Below are positions 15,648-30,389 of a stretch of DNA of 64,000 bases, in pieces. A model generated the notes under the pieces. It ran no database searches. It had not been told where the DNA came from and saw nothing but the letters and a program-made list of their open reading frames with translations. How positions within the stretch are numbered: position 1 is the stretch's first letter; the number at the start of each line of letters is the position of its first letter. Made by a program: the position numbers and the translations under genes. Source of the stretch: Amaranthus tricolor (lineage: Eukaryota; Streptophyta; Magnoliopsida; Caryophyllales; Amaranthaceae); assembly GCF_026212465.1 (NCBI RefSeq), contig NC_080053.1, positions 2,038,038 to 2,102,037 on the forward strand, written 5' to 3'.

Positions 15648-17102
15648 TTAGAATGAACAAGGATCAATGATCATTGAAGATGGAACGATGAAGAATGAAC
15701 AAGGATCAATGATCATTGAAGAATGAACGATGAAGAATGAATATGGATCAATGATCATTAAAGAATGAACGATGAAGAATGAACAAGGATCAATGATCAA
15801 TGAACAATGAACGATGAAGAATGAACAAGGATCAATGATCATTAATGAATGAACGATGAAGAATGAACAAAGATAATTGATCATTGAAGAATGAACGATG
15901 AAGATTGAACAAGGATCAATGATCAATAATGAATGAACGATGAAGAATGAACAAGGATCAATGATTAATGAACAATGAACGATGAAGAATGAACAAGGAT
16001 CAATGAGCATTGAAGAATGAATGATGAAGAATGAACAAGGATCAATGATCAATGAACAATGAACGATGAAGAATGAATATGGATCAATGATCATTAAAGA
16101 ATGAACGATGAAGAATGAACAAGGATCAATGATCATTGAAGAATGAACGATGAAGAATGAACAAGGATGAATGATCAATGAACAATGAACGATGAAGAAT
16201 GAACCAGAATCAATGAGCATTGAAGAATGAACGATTTAGAATTAACAAGGTTCAATGATCATTCAAGATGGAACGATGAAGAATGAACAAGGATCAATGA
16301 TCATTGAAGAATGAACGATGAAGAATTAATATGGATCAATGATCATTAAAGAATGAACGATGAAAAATAAACAAGGATCAATGATCATTGAAGAATGAAC
16401 GATGAAGAATGAACAAGGATCAATGATCAATGAACAATGAACGATGAAGAATGAACCAGGATCAATGAGCATTGAAGAATGAACGATTTAGAATGAACAA
16501 GGATCAATGATCATTCAAGATGGAACGATGACGAATGAACAAGGATCAATGATCATTGAAGAATGAACGATGAAGAATGAATATGGATCAATCATCATTA
16601 AAGAATCAACGATGAAGAATGAACAAGGATCAATGATCATTGAAGAATGAACGATGAAGAATGAACAAGGATCAATGATCAATGAACAATGAACGATGAA
16701 GAATGAACCAGGATTAATGAGCATTGAAGAATGAACGATTTAGAATGAACAAGGATCAATGATCATTGAAGATGGAATGATGAAGAATGAACAAGGATCA
16801 ATGATCATTAAAGAATGAACGATTTAGAATGAACAAGGATAATTTGTCATTGAAGAATGAACGATAAAGAATGAACAAGGATCAATGATCATTGAAGATG
16901 GAACGATGAAGAACGAACAAGGATCAATGATCATTGAAGAATGAACGATGAAGAATGAATATGGATCAATGATCATTAAAGAATGAACGATGAAAAATGA
17001 ACAAGGATCAATGATCATTGAAGAATGAACGATGAAGAATGAACAAGGATCAATGATAATTAAACAATGAACGATGAAGAATGAACCAGGATTAATGAGC
17101 AT
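15648..17102. repeat. Higher-order repeat, 3,654-bp offset family, copy 2
   Basis: Second copy of the block at 11994-13448, recognised by the same ordered rare variants. It flows into a run of 378-bp units starting at about 16725. Confidence 0.75.
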
Positions 17103-17480
17103 TGAAGAATGAACGATTTAGAATGAACAAGGATCAATGATCATTGAAGATGGAATGATGAAGAATGAACAAGGATCAATGATCATTAAAGAATGAACGA
17201 TTTAGAATGAACAAGGATAATTTGTCATTGAAGAATGAACAATAAAGAATGAACAAGGATCAATGATCATTGAAGATGGAACGATGAAGAACGAACAAGG
17301 ATCAATGATCATTGAAGAATGAACGATGAAGAATGAATATGGATCAATGATCATTAAAGAATGAACGATGAAAAATGAACAAGGATCAATGATCATTGAA
17401 GAATGAACGATGAAGAATGAACAAGGATCAATGATCAATGAACAATGAACGATGAAGAATGAACCAGGATCAATGAGCAT
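16725..17480. repeat. Two tandem 378-bp higher-order units (9 x 42)
   Basis: Units 16725-17102 and 17103-17480 carry the same nine-monomer order, marked by GATGGAATGATGAAG near 16771 and 17149 and by AAGGATAATTTGTC. The first differs by AATGATAATTAAAC near 17055. Confidence 0.75.
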
Positions 17481-18026
17481 TGAAGAATGAACGATTTAGA
17501 ATGAACAAGGATCAATGATCATTGAAGATGGAACGATGAAGAATGAACAAGGATAAATGATCATTGAAGAATGAACGATGAAGAATGAATATGGATCAAT
17601 GATCATTAAAGAATGAACGATGAAGAATGAACAAGGATCAATGATCAATGAACAATGAACGATGAAGAATGAACAAGGATCAATGATCATTAATGAATGA
17701 ACGATGAAGAATGAACAAGGATCAATGATCAATGAACAATGAACGATGAAGAATGAACCAGGATCAATGAGCATTGAAGAATGAACGATTTAGAATGAAC
17801 AAGGATCAATGATCATTCAAGATGGAACGATGACGAATGAACAAGGATCAATGATCATTGAAGAATGAACGATGAAGAATGAATATGGATCAATCATCAT
17901 TAAAGAATCAACGATGAAGAATGAACAAGGATCAATGATCATTGAAGAATGAACGATGAAGAATGAACAAGGATCAATGATCAATGAACAATGAACGATG
18001 AAGAATGAACCAGGATTAATGAGCAT

Positions 18027-19160
18027 TGAAGAATGAACGATTTAGAATGAACAAGGATCAATAATCATTGAAGATGGAATGATGAAGAATGAACAAGGAT
18101 CAATGATCATTAAAGAATGAACGATTTAGAATGAACAAGGATAATTTGTCATTGAAGAATGAACGATAAAGAATGAACAAGGATCAATGATCATTGAAGA
18201 TGGAACGATGAAGAACGAACAAGGATCAATGATCATTGAAGAATGAACGATGAAGAATGAATATGGATCAATGATCATTAAAGAATGAACGATGAAAAAT
18301 GAACAAGGATCAATGATCATTGAAGAATGAACGATGAAGAATGAACAAGGATCAATGATCAATGAACAATGAACGATGAAGAATGAACCAGGATTAATGA
18401 GCATTGAAGAATGAACGATTTAGAATGAACAAGGATCAATGATCATTGAAGATGGAATGATGAAGAATGAACAAGGATCAATGATCATTAAAGAATGAAC
18501 GATTTAGAATGAACAAGGATAATTTGTCATTGAAGAATGAACGATAAAGAATGAACAAGGATCAATGATCATTGAAGATGGAACGATGAAGAACGAACAA
18601 GGATCAATGATCATTGAAGAATGAACGATGAAGAATGAATATGGATCAATGATCATTAAAGAATGAACGATGAAAAATGAACAAGGATCAATGATCATTG
18701 AAGAATGAACGATGAAGAATGAACAAGGATCAATGATCAATGAACAATGAACGATGAAGAATGAACCAGGATTAATGAGCATTGAAGAATGAACGATTTA
18801 GAATGAACAAGGATCAATGATCATTGAAGATGGAATGATGAAGAATGAACAAGGATCAATGATCATTAAAGAATGAACGATTTAGAATGAACAAGGATAA
18901 TTTGTCATTGAAGAATGAACGATAAAGAATGAACAAGGATCAATGATCATTGAAGATGGAACGATGAAGAACGAACAAGGATCAATGATCATTGAAGAAT
19001 GAACGATGAAGAATGAATATGGATCAATGATCATTAAAGAATGAACGATGAAAAATGAACAAGGATCAATGATCATTGAAGAATGAACGATGAAGAATGA
19101 ACAAGGATCAATGATCAATGAACAATGAACGATGAAGAATGAACCAGGATCAATGAGCAT
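18027..19160. repeat. Three tandem 378-bp higher-order units
   Basis: Units 18027-18404, 18405-18782 and 18783-19160 repeat the same nine-monomer order as 16725-17480. The first two end in the ...CCAGGATTAATGAGC variant and the third in ...CCAGGATCAATGAGC. The region 17103-18066 also recurs 1,680 bp (40 x 42) later at 18783-19746, so these units spread inside a larger duplication. Confidence 0.75.
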
Positions 19161-19805
19161 TGAAGAATGAACGATTTAGAATGAACAAGGATCAATGATC
19201 ATTGAAGATGGAACGATGAAGAATGAACAAGGATAAATGATCATTGAAGAATGAACGATGAAGAATGAATATGGATCAATGATCATTAAAGAATGAACGA
19301 TGAAGAATGAACAAGGATCAATGATCAATGAACAATGAACGATGAAGAATGAACAAGGATCAATGATCATTAATGAATGAACGATGAAGAATGAACAAGG
19401 ATCAATGATCAATGAACAATGAACGATGAAGAATGAACCAGGATCAATGAGCATTGAAGAATGAACGATTTAGAATGAACAAGGATCAATGATCATTCAA
19501 GATGGAACGATGACGAATGAACAAGGATCAATGATCATTGAAGAATGAACGATGAAGAATGAATATGGATCAATCATCATTAAAGAATCAACGATGAAGA
19601 ATGAACAAGGATCAATGATCATTGAAGAATGAACGATGAAGAATGAACAAGGATCAATGATCAATGAACAATGAACGATGAAGAATGAACCAGGATTAAT
19701 GAGAATTGAAGAATGAACGATTTAGAATGAACAAGGATCAATGATCATTGAAGATGGAATGATGAAGAATGAACAAGGATCAATGATCATTAAAGAATGA
19801 ACGAT

Positions 19806-22800
19806 TTAGAATGAACAAGGATAATTTGTCATTGAAGAATGAACGATAAAGAATGAACAAGGATCAATGATCATTGAAGATGGAACGATGAAGAACGAAC
19901 AAGGATCAATGATCATTGAAGAATGAACGATGAAGAATGAATATGGATCAATGATCATTAAAGAATGAACGATGAAAAATGAACAAGGATCAATGATCAT
20001 TGAAGAATGAACGATGAAGAATGAACAAGGATCAATGATCAATGAACAATGAACGATGAAGAATGAACCAGGATCAATGAGCATTGAAGAATGAACGATT
20101 TAGAATGAACAAGGATCAATGATCATTGAAGATGGAACGATGAAGAATGAACAAGGATAAATGATCATTGAAGAATGAACGATGAAGAATGAATATGGAT
20201 CAATGATCATTAAAGAATGAACGATGAAGAATGAACAAGGATCAATGATCAATGAACAATGAACGATGAAGAATGAACAAGGATCAATGATCAATGAACA
20301 ATGAACGATGAAGAATGAACCAGCATCAATGAGCATTGGAGAATGAACGATTTAGAATGTACAAGGATCAATGATCATTCAAGATGGAACGATGAAGAAT
20401 GAACAAGGATCAATGATCATTGAAGAATGAACGATGAAGAATGAATATGGATCAATGATCATTAAAGAATGAACGATGAAGAATGAACAAGGATCAATAA
20501 ACATTGAAGAATGAACGATGAAGAATGAACAAGGATGAATGACCAATGAACAATGAACGATGAAGAATGAACCAGAATCAATGATCATTGAAGATGGAAC
20601 GATGAAGAACGAACAAGGATCAATGATCATTGAAGAATGAACGATGAAGAATGAATATGGATCAATGATCATTAAAGAATGAACGATGAAAAATGAACAA
20701 GGATCAATGATCATTGAAGAATGAACGATGAAGAATGAACAAGGATCAATGATCAATGAACAATGAACGATGAAGAATGAACCAGGATCAATGAGCATTG
20801 AAGAATGAACGATAAAGAATGAACAAGGATCAATGATCATTGAAGATGGAACGATGAAGAACGAACAAGGATCAATGATCATTGAAGAATGAACGATGAA
20901 GAATGAATATGGATCAATGATTATTAAAGAATGAACGATGAAAAATGAACAAGGATCAATGATCATTGAAGAATGAACGATGAAGAATGAACAAGGATCA
21001 ATGATCAATGAACAATGAACGATGAAGAATGAACCAGGATCAATGAGCATTGAAGAATGAACGATTTAGAATGAACAAGGTTCAATGATCATTCAAGATG
21101 GAACGATGAAGAATGAACAAGGATCAATGATCATTGAAGAATGAACGATGAAGAATTAATATGGATCAATGATCATTAAAGAATGAACGATGAAAAATGA
21201 ACAAGGATCAATGATCATTGAAGAATGAACGATGAAGAATGAACAAGGATCAATGATCAATGAACAATGAACGATGAAGAATGAACCAGGATCAATGAGC
21301 ATTGAAGAATGAACGATTTAGAATGAACAAGGATCAATGATCATTGAAGATGGAACGATGAAGAATGAACAAGGATCAATGATCATTGAAGAATGAAAGA
21401 TGAAGAATGAATATGGATCAATGATCATTAAAGAATGAACGATGAAGAATGAACAAGGATCAATGATCAATGAACAATGAACGATGAAGAATGAACAAGG
21501 ATCAATGATTAATGAACAATGAACGATGAAGAATGAACAAGGATCAATGAGCATTGAAGAATGAATGATGAAGAATGAACAAGGATCAATGATCATTGAA
21601 GAATGAACGATGAAGAATGAATATGGATCAATGATCATTAAAGAATGAACGATGAAGAATGAACAAGGATCAATGATCATTGAAGAATGAACGATGAAGA
21701 ATGAACAAGGATCAATGATCAATGAACAATGAACGATGAAGAATGAACCAGGATCAATGAGCATTGAAGAATGAACGATTTAGAATGAACAAGGATCAAT
21801 GATCATTCAAGATGGAACGATGAAGAATGAACAAGGATCAATGATCATTGAAGAATAAACGATGAAGAATGAATATGGATCAATGATCATTAAAGAATGA
21901 ACGATGAAGAATGAACAAGGATCAATGATCATTGAAGAATGAACGATGAAGAATGAACAAGGATCAATGATCAATGAACAATGAAAAATGAAGAATGAAC
22001 CAGGATTAATGAGCATTGAAGAATGAACGATTTAGAATGAACAAGGATCAATGATCATTGAAGATGGAACGATGAAGAATGAACAAGGATCAATGATCAT
22101 TAATGAATGAACGATGAAGAATGAACAAGGATAATTGATCATTGAAGAATGAACGATGAAGATTGAACAAGGATCAATGATCAATAATGAATGAACGATG
22201 AAGAATGAACAAGGATCAATGATTAATGAACAATGAACGATGATGAATGAACAAGGATCAATGAGCATTGAAGAATGAATGATGAAGAATGAACAAGGAT
22301 CAATGATCAATGAACAATGAACGATGAAGAATGAATATGGATCAATGATCATTAAAGAATGAACGATGAAGAATGAACAAGGATCAATGATCATTGAAGA
22401 ATGAACGATGAAGAATGAACAAGGATGAATGATCAATGAACAATGAACGATGAAGAATGAACCAGAGTCAATGAGCATTGAAGAATGAACGATTTAGAAT
22501 TAACAAGGTTCAATGATCATTCAAGATGGAACGATGAAGAATGAACAAGGATCAATGATCATTGAAGAATGAACGATGAAGAATTAATATGGATCAATGA
22601 TCATTAAAGAATGAACGATGAAAAATAAACAAGGATCAATGATCATTGAAGAATGAACGATGAAGAATGAACAAGGATCAATGATCAATGAACAATGAAC
22701 GATGAAGAATGAACCAGGATCAATGAGCATTGAAGAATGAACGATTTAGAATGAACAAGGATCAATGATCATTCAAGATGGAACGATGACGAATGAACAA

Positions 22801-23081
22801 GGATCAATGATCATTGAAGAATGAACGATGAAGAATGAATATGGATCAATCATCATTAAAGAATCAACGATGAAGAATGAACAAGGATCAATGATCATTG
22901 AAGAATGAACGATGAAGAATGAACAAGGATCAATGATCAATGAACAATGAACGATGAAGAATGAACCAGGATTAATGAGCATTGAAGAATGAACGATTTA
23001 GAATGAACAAGGATCAATGATCATTGAAGATGGAATGATGAAGAATGAACAAGGATCAATGATCATTAAAGAATGAACGAT
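19806..23081. repeat. About 3.27-kb higher-order repeat, copy 1
   Basis: Modules at 19806, 20100 and 20379 recur 3,276 bp (78 x 42) later at 23082, 23376 and 23655. Modules at 21318 and 21807 recur 3,234 bp later, because the second copy has lost one monomer between 23655 and 24284. Shared rare variant: GAACCAGCATCAATGAGC near 20322 and 23598. Confidence 0.65.
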
Positions 23082-25349
23082 TTAGAATGAACAAGGATAA
23101 TTTGTCATTGAAGAATGAACGATAAAGAATGAACAAGGATCAATGATCATTGAAGATGGAACGATGAAGAACGAACAAGGATCAATGATCATTGAAGAAT
23201 GAACGATGAAGAATGAATATGGATCAATGATCATTAAAGAATGAACGATGAAAAATGAACAAGGATCAATGATCATTGAAGAATGAACGATGAAGAATGA
23301 ACAAGGATCAATGATCAATGAACAATGAACGATGAAGAATGAACCAGGATCAATGAGCATTGAAGAATGAACGATTTAGAATGAACAAGGATCAATGATC
23401 ATTGAAGATGGAACGATGAAGAATGAACAAGCATAAATGATCATTGAAGAATGAACGATGAAGAATGAATATGGATCAATGATCATTAAAGAATGAACGA
23501 TGAAGAATGAACAAGGATCAATGATCAATGAACAATGAACGATGAAGAATGAACAAGGATCAATGATCAATGAACAATGAACGATGAAGAATGAACCAGC
23601 ATCAATGAGCATTGGAGAATGAACGATTTAGAATGTACAAGGATCAATGATCATTCAAGATGGAACGATGAAGAATGAACAAGGATCAATGATCATTGAA
23701 GAATGAACGATGAAGAATGAATATGGATCAATGATCATTAAAGAATGAACGATGAAGAATGAACAAGGATCAATAAACATTGAAGAATGAACGATGAAGA
23801 ATGAACAAGGATGAATGACCAATGAACAATGAACGATGAAGAATGAACCAGAATCAATGATCATTGAAGATGGAACGATGAAGAACGAACAAGGATCAAT
23901 GATCATTAAAGAATGAACGATGAAAAATGAACAAGGATCAATGATCATTGAAGAATGAACGATGAAGAATGAACAAGGATCAATGATCAATGAACAATGA
24001 ACGATGAAGAATGAACCAGGATCAATGAGCATTGAAGAATGAACGATAAAGAATGAACAAGGATCAATGATCATTGAAGATGGAACGATGAAGAACGAAC
24101 AAGGATCAATGATCATTGAAGAATGAACGATGAAGAATGAATATGGATCAATGATCATTAAAGAATGAACGATGAAAAATGAACAAGGATCAATGATCAT
24201 TGAAGAATGAACGATGAAGAATGAACAAGGATCAATGATCAATGAACAATGAACGATGAAGAATGAACCAGGATCAATGAGCATTGAAGAATGAACGATT
24301 TAGAATGAACAAGGTTCAATGATCATTCAAGATGGAACGATGAAGAATGAACAAGGATCAATGATCATTGAAGAATGAACGATGAAGACTTAATATGGAT
24401 CAATGATCATTAAAGAATGAACGATGAAAAATGAACAAGGATCAATGATCATTGAAGAATGAACGATGAAGAATGAACAAGGATCAATGATCAATGAACA
24501 ATGAACGATGAAGAATGAACCAGGATCAATGAGCATTGAAGAATGAACGATTTAGAATGAACAAGGATCAATGATCATTGAAGATGGAACGATGAAGAAT
24601 GAACAAGGATCAATGATCATTGAAGAATGAAAGATGAAGAATGAATATGGATCAATGATCATTAAAGAATGAACGATGAAGAATGAACAAGGATCAATGA
24701 TCAATGAACAATGAACGATGAAGAATGAACAAGGATCAATGATTAATGAACAATGAACGATGAAGAATGAACAAGGATCAATGAGCATTGAAGAATGAAT
24801 GATGAAGAATGAACAAGGATCAATGATCATTGAAGAATGAACGATGAAGAATGAATATGGATCAATGATCATTAAAGAATGAACGATGAAGAATGAACAA
24901 GGATCAATGATCATTGAAGAATGAACGATGAAGAATGAACAAGGATCAATGATCAATGAACAATGAACGATGAAGAATGAACCAGGATCAATGAGCATTG
25001 AAGAATGAACGATTTAGAATGAACAAGGATCAATGATCATTCAAGATGGAACGATGAAGAATGAACAAGGATCAATGATCATTGAAGAATGAACGATGAA
25101 GAATGAATATGGATCAATGATCATTAAAGAATGAACGATGAAGAATGAACAAGGATCAATGATCATTGAAGAATGAACGATGAAGAATGAACAAGGATCA
25201 ATGATCAATGAACAATGAACGATGAAGAATGAACCAGGATTAATGAGCATTGAAGAATGAACGATTTAGAATGAACAAGGATCAATGATCATTGAAGATG
25301 GAACGATGAAGAATGAACAAGGATCAATGATCATTAAAGAATGAACGAT

Positions 25350-28300
25350 TTAGAATGAACAAGGATAATTTGTCATTGAAGAATGAACGATAAAGAATGA
25401 ACAAGGATCAATGATCATTGAAGATGGAACGATGAAGAACGAACAAGGATCAATGATCATTGAAGAATGAACGATGAAGAATGAATATGGATCAATGATC
25501 ATTAAAGAATGAACGATGAAAAATGAACAAGGATCAATGATCATTGAAGAATGAACGATGAAGAATGAACAAGGATCAATGATCAATGAACAATGAACGA
25601 TGAAGAATGAACCAGGATCAATAAGCATTGAAGAATGAACGATTTAGAATGAACAAGGATCAATGATCATTGAAGATGGAACGATGAAGAATGAACAAGG
25701 ATCAATGATCATTGAAGAATGAACGATGAAGAATGAATATGGATCAATGATCATTAAAGAATGAACGATGAAGAATGAACAAGGATCAATGATCAATGAA
25801 CAATGAACGATGAAGAATGAACAAGGATCAATGATCATTAATGAATGAACGATGAAGAATGAACAAGGATAATTGATCATTGAAGAATGAACGATGAAGA
25901 TTGAACAAGGATCAATGATCAATAATGAATGAACGATGAAGAATGAACAAGGATCAATGATTAATGAACAATGAACGATGAAGAATGAACAAGGATCAAT
26001 GAGCATTGAAGAATGAATGATGAAGAATGAACAAGGATCAATGATCAATGAACAATGAACGATGAAGAATGAATATGGATCAATGATCATTAAAGAATGA
26101 ACGATGAAGAATGAACAAGGATCAATGATCATTGAAGAATGAACGATGAAGAATGAACAAGGATGAATGATCAATGAACAATGAACGATGAAGAATGAAC
26201 CAGAATCAATGAGCATTGAAGAATGAACGATTTAGAATTAACAAGGTTCAATGATCATTCAAGATGGAACGATGAAGAATGAACAAGGATCAATGATCAT
26301 TGAAGAATGAACGATGAAGAATTAATATGGATCAATGATCATTAAAGAATGAACGATGAAAAATAAACAAGGATCAATGATCATTGAAGAATGAACGATG
26401 AAGAATGAACAAGGATCAATGATCAATGAACAATGAACGATGAAGAATGAACCAGGATCAATGAGCATTGAAGAATGAACGATTTAGAATGAACAAGGAT
26501 CAATGATCATTCAAGATGGAACGATGACGAATGAACAAGGATCAATGATCATTGAAGAATGAACGATGAAGAATGAATATGGATCATTCATCATTAAAGA
26601 ATCAACGATGAAGAATGAACAAGGATCAATGATCATTGAAGAATGAACGATGAAGAATGAACAAGGATCAATGATCAATGAACAATGAACGATGAAGAAT
26701 GAACCAGGATTAATGAGCATTGAAGAATGAACGATTTAGAATGAACAAGGATCAATGATCATTGAAGATGGAATGATGAAGAATGAACAAGGATCAATGA
26801 TCATTAAAGAATGAACGATTTAGAATGAACAAGGATAATTTGTCATTGAAGAATGAACGATAAAGAATGAACAAGGATCAATGATCATTGAAGATGGAAC
26901 GATGAAGAACGAACAAGGATCAATGATCATTGAAGAATGAACGATGAAGAATGAATATGGATCAATGATTATTAAAGAATGAACGATGAAAAATGAACAA
27001 GGATCAATGATCATTGAAGAATGAACGATGAAGAATGAACAAGGATCAATGATCAATGAACAATGAACGATGAAGAATGAACCAGGATCAATGAGCATTG
27101 AAGAATGAACGATTTAGAATGAACAAGGATCAATGATCATTGAAGATGGAACGATGAAGAATGAACAAGGATAAATGATCATTGAAGAATGAACGATGAA
27201 GAATGAATATGGATCAATGATCATTAAAGAATGAACGATGAAGAATGAACAAGGATCAATGATCAATGAACAATGAACGATGAAGAATGAACAAGGATCA
27301 ATGATCAATGAACAATGAACGATGAAGAATGAACCAGGATCAATGAGCATTGGAGAATGAACGATTTAGAATGTACAAGGATCAATGATCATTCAAGATG
27401 GAACGATGAAGAATGAACAAGGATCAATAAACATTGAAGAATGAACGATGAAGAATGAACAAGGATGAATGACCAATGAACAATGAACGATGAAGAATGA
27501 ACCAGAATCAATGATCATTGAAGATGGAACGATGAAAAACGAACAAGGATCAATGATCATTGAAGAATGAACGATGAAGAATGAATATGGATCAATGATC
27601 ATTAAAGAATGAACGATGAAAAATGAACAAGGATCAATGATCATTGAAGAATGAACGATGAAGAATGAACAAGGATCAATGATCAATGAACAATGAACGA
27701 TGAAGAATGAACCAGGATCAATGAGCATTGAAGAATGAACGATAAAGAATGAACAAGGATCAATGATCATTGAAGATGGAACGATGAAGAACGAACAAGG
27801 ATCAATGATCATTGAAGAATGAACAATGAAGAATGAATATGGATCAATGATCATTAAAGAATGAACGATGAAAAATGAACAAGGATCAATGATCATTGAA
27901 GAATGAACGATGAAGAATGAACAAGGATCAATGATCAATGAACAATAAACGATGAAGAATGAACCAGGATCAATGAGCATTGAAGAATGAACGATTTAGA
28001 ATGAACAAGGTTCAATGATCATTCAAGATGGAACGATGAAGAATGAACAAGGATCAATGATCATTGAAGAATGAACGATGAAGAATTAATATGGATCAAT
28101 GATCATTAAAGAATGAACGATGAAAAATGAACAAGGATCAATGATCATTGAAGAATGAACGATGAAGAATGAACAATGATCAATGATCAATGAACAATGA
28201 ACGATGAAGAATGAACCAGGATCAATGAGCATTGAAGAATGAACGATTTAGAATGAACAAGGATCAATGATCATTGAAGATGGAACGATGAAGAATGAAC

Positions 28301-30389
28301 AAGGATCAATGATCATTGAAGAATGAACGATGAAGAATGAATATGGATCAATGATCATTAAAGAATGAACGATGAAGAATGAACAAGGATCAATGATCAA
28401 TGAACAATGAACGATGAAGAATGAACAAGGATCAATGATTAATGAACAATGAACGATGAAGAATGAACAAGGATCAATGAGCATTGAAGAATGAATGATG
28501 AAGAATGAACAAGGATCAATGATCATTGAAGAATGAACGATGAAGAATGAATATGGATCAATGATCATTAAAGAATGAACGATGAAGAATGAACAAGGAT
28601 CAATGATCATTGAAGAATGAACGATGAAGAATGAACAAGGATCAATGATCAATGAACAATGAACGATGAAGAATGAACCAGGATCAATGAGCATTGAAGA
28701 ATGAACGATTTAGAATGAACAAGGATCAATGATCATTCAAGATGGAACGATGAAGAATGAACAAGGATCAATGATCATTGAAGAATGAACGATGAAGAAT
28801 GAATATGGATCAATGATCATTAAAGAATGAACGATGAAGAATGAACAAGGATCAATGATCATTGAAGAATGAACGATGAAGAATGAACAAGGATCAATGA
28901 TCAATGAACAATGAACGATGAAGAATGAACCAGAATTAATGAGCATTGAAGAATGAACGATTTAGAATGAACAAGGATCAATGATCATTGAAGATGGAAC
29001 GATGAAGAATGAACAAGGATCAATGATCATTAAAGAATGAACGATTTAGAATAAACGAGGATAATTTGTCATTGAAGAATGAACGATAAAGAATGAACAA
29101 GGATCAATGATCATTGAAGATGGAACGATGAAGAACGAACAAGGATCAATGATCATTGAAGAATGAACGATGAAGAATGAATATGGATCAATGATCATTA
29201 AAGAATGAACGATGAAAAATGAACAAGGATCAATGATCATTGAAGAATGAACGATGAAGAATGAACAAGGATCAATGATCAATGAACAATGAACGATGAA
29301 GAATGAACCAGGATCAATGAGCATTGAAGAATGAACGATTTAGAATGAACAAGGATCAATGATCATTGAAGATGGAACGATGAAGAATGAACAAGGATCA
29401 ATGATCATTGAAGAATGAACGATGAAGAATGAATATGGATCAATGATCATTAAAGAATGAACGATGAAGAATGAACAAGGATCAATGATCAATGAACAAT
29501 GAACGATGAAGAATGAACAAGGATCAATGATCAATGAACAATGAACGATGAAGAATGAACCAGGATCAATGAGCATTGGAGAATGAACGATTTAGAATGT
29601 ACAAGGATCAATGATCATTCAAGATGGAACGATGAAGAATGAACAAGGATCAATGATCATTGAAGAATGAACGATGAAGAATGAATATGGATCAATGATC
29701 ATTAAAGAATGAACGATGAAGAATGAACAAGGATCAATAAACATTGAAGAATGAACGATGAAGAATGAACAAGGATGAATGACCAATGAACAATGAACGA
29801 TGAAGAATGAACCAGAATCCATGATCATTGAAGATGGAACGATGAAGAACGAACAAGGATCAATGATCATTGAAGAATGAACGATGAAAAATGAATATGG
29901 ATCAATGATCATTAAAGAATGAACGATGAAAAATGAACAAGGATCAATGATCATTGAAGAATGAACGATGAAGAATGAACAAGGATCAATGATCAATGAA
30001 CAATGAACGATGAAGAATGAACCAGGATCAATGAGCATTGAAGAATGAACGATAAAGAATGAACAAGGATCAATGATCATTGAAGATGGAACGATGAAGA
30101 ACGAACAAGGATCAATGATCATTGAAGAATGAACGATGAAGAATGAATATGGATCAATGATCATTAAAGAATGAACGATGAAGAATGAACAAGGATCAAT
30201 GATCATTGAAGAATGAACGATGAAGAATGAACAAGGATCAATGATCAATGAACAATGAACGATGAAGAATGAACCAGGATTAATGAGCATTGAAGAATGA
30301 ACGATTTAGAATGAACAAGGATCAATGATCATTGAAGATGGAACGATGAAGAATGAACAAGGATCAATGATCATTAAAGAATGAACGAT
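25350..30389. repeat. 5.04-kb higher-order repeat, copy 1
   Basis: Eleven successive modules in this block recur in the same order in 30390-35513. The offset is 5,040 bp (120 x 42) up to about 27.4 kb and 5,124 bp after it, because this copy lacks two monomers within 27393-27980. Shared rare variants include AATAAGCATTGAAG (25620, 30660), AATAAACGAGGATAATTTG (29051, 34175) and CAGAATCCATGATC. The copies differ at a few sites, for example GGATCATTCATC at 26581 against GGATCAATCATC at 31621. Confidence 0.85.
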
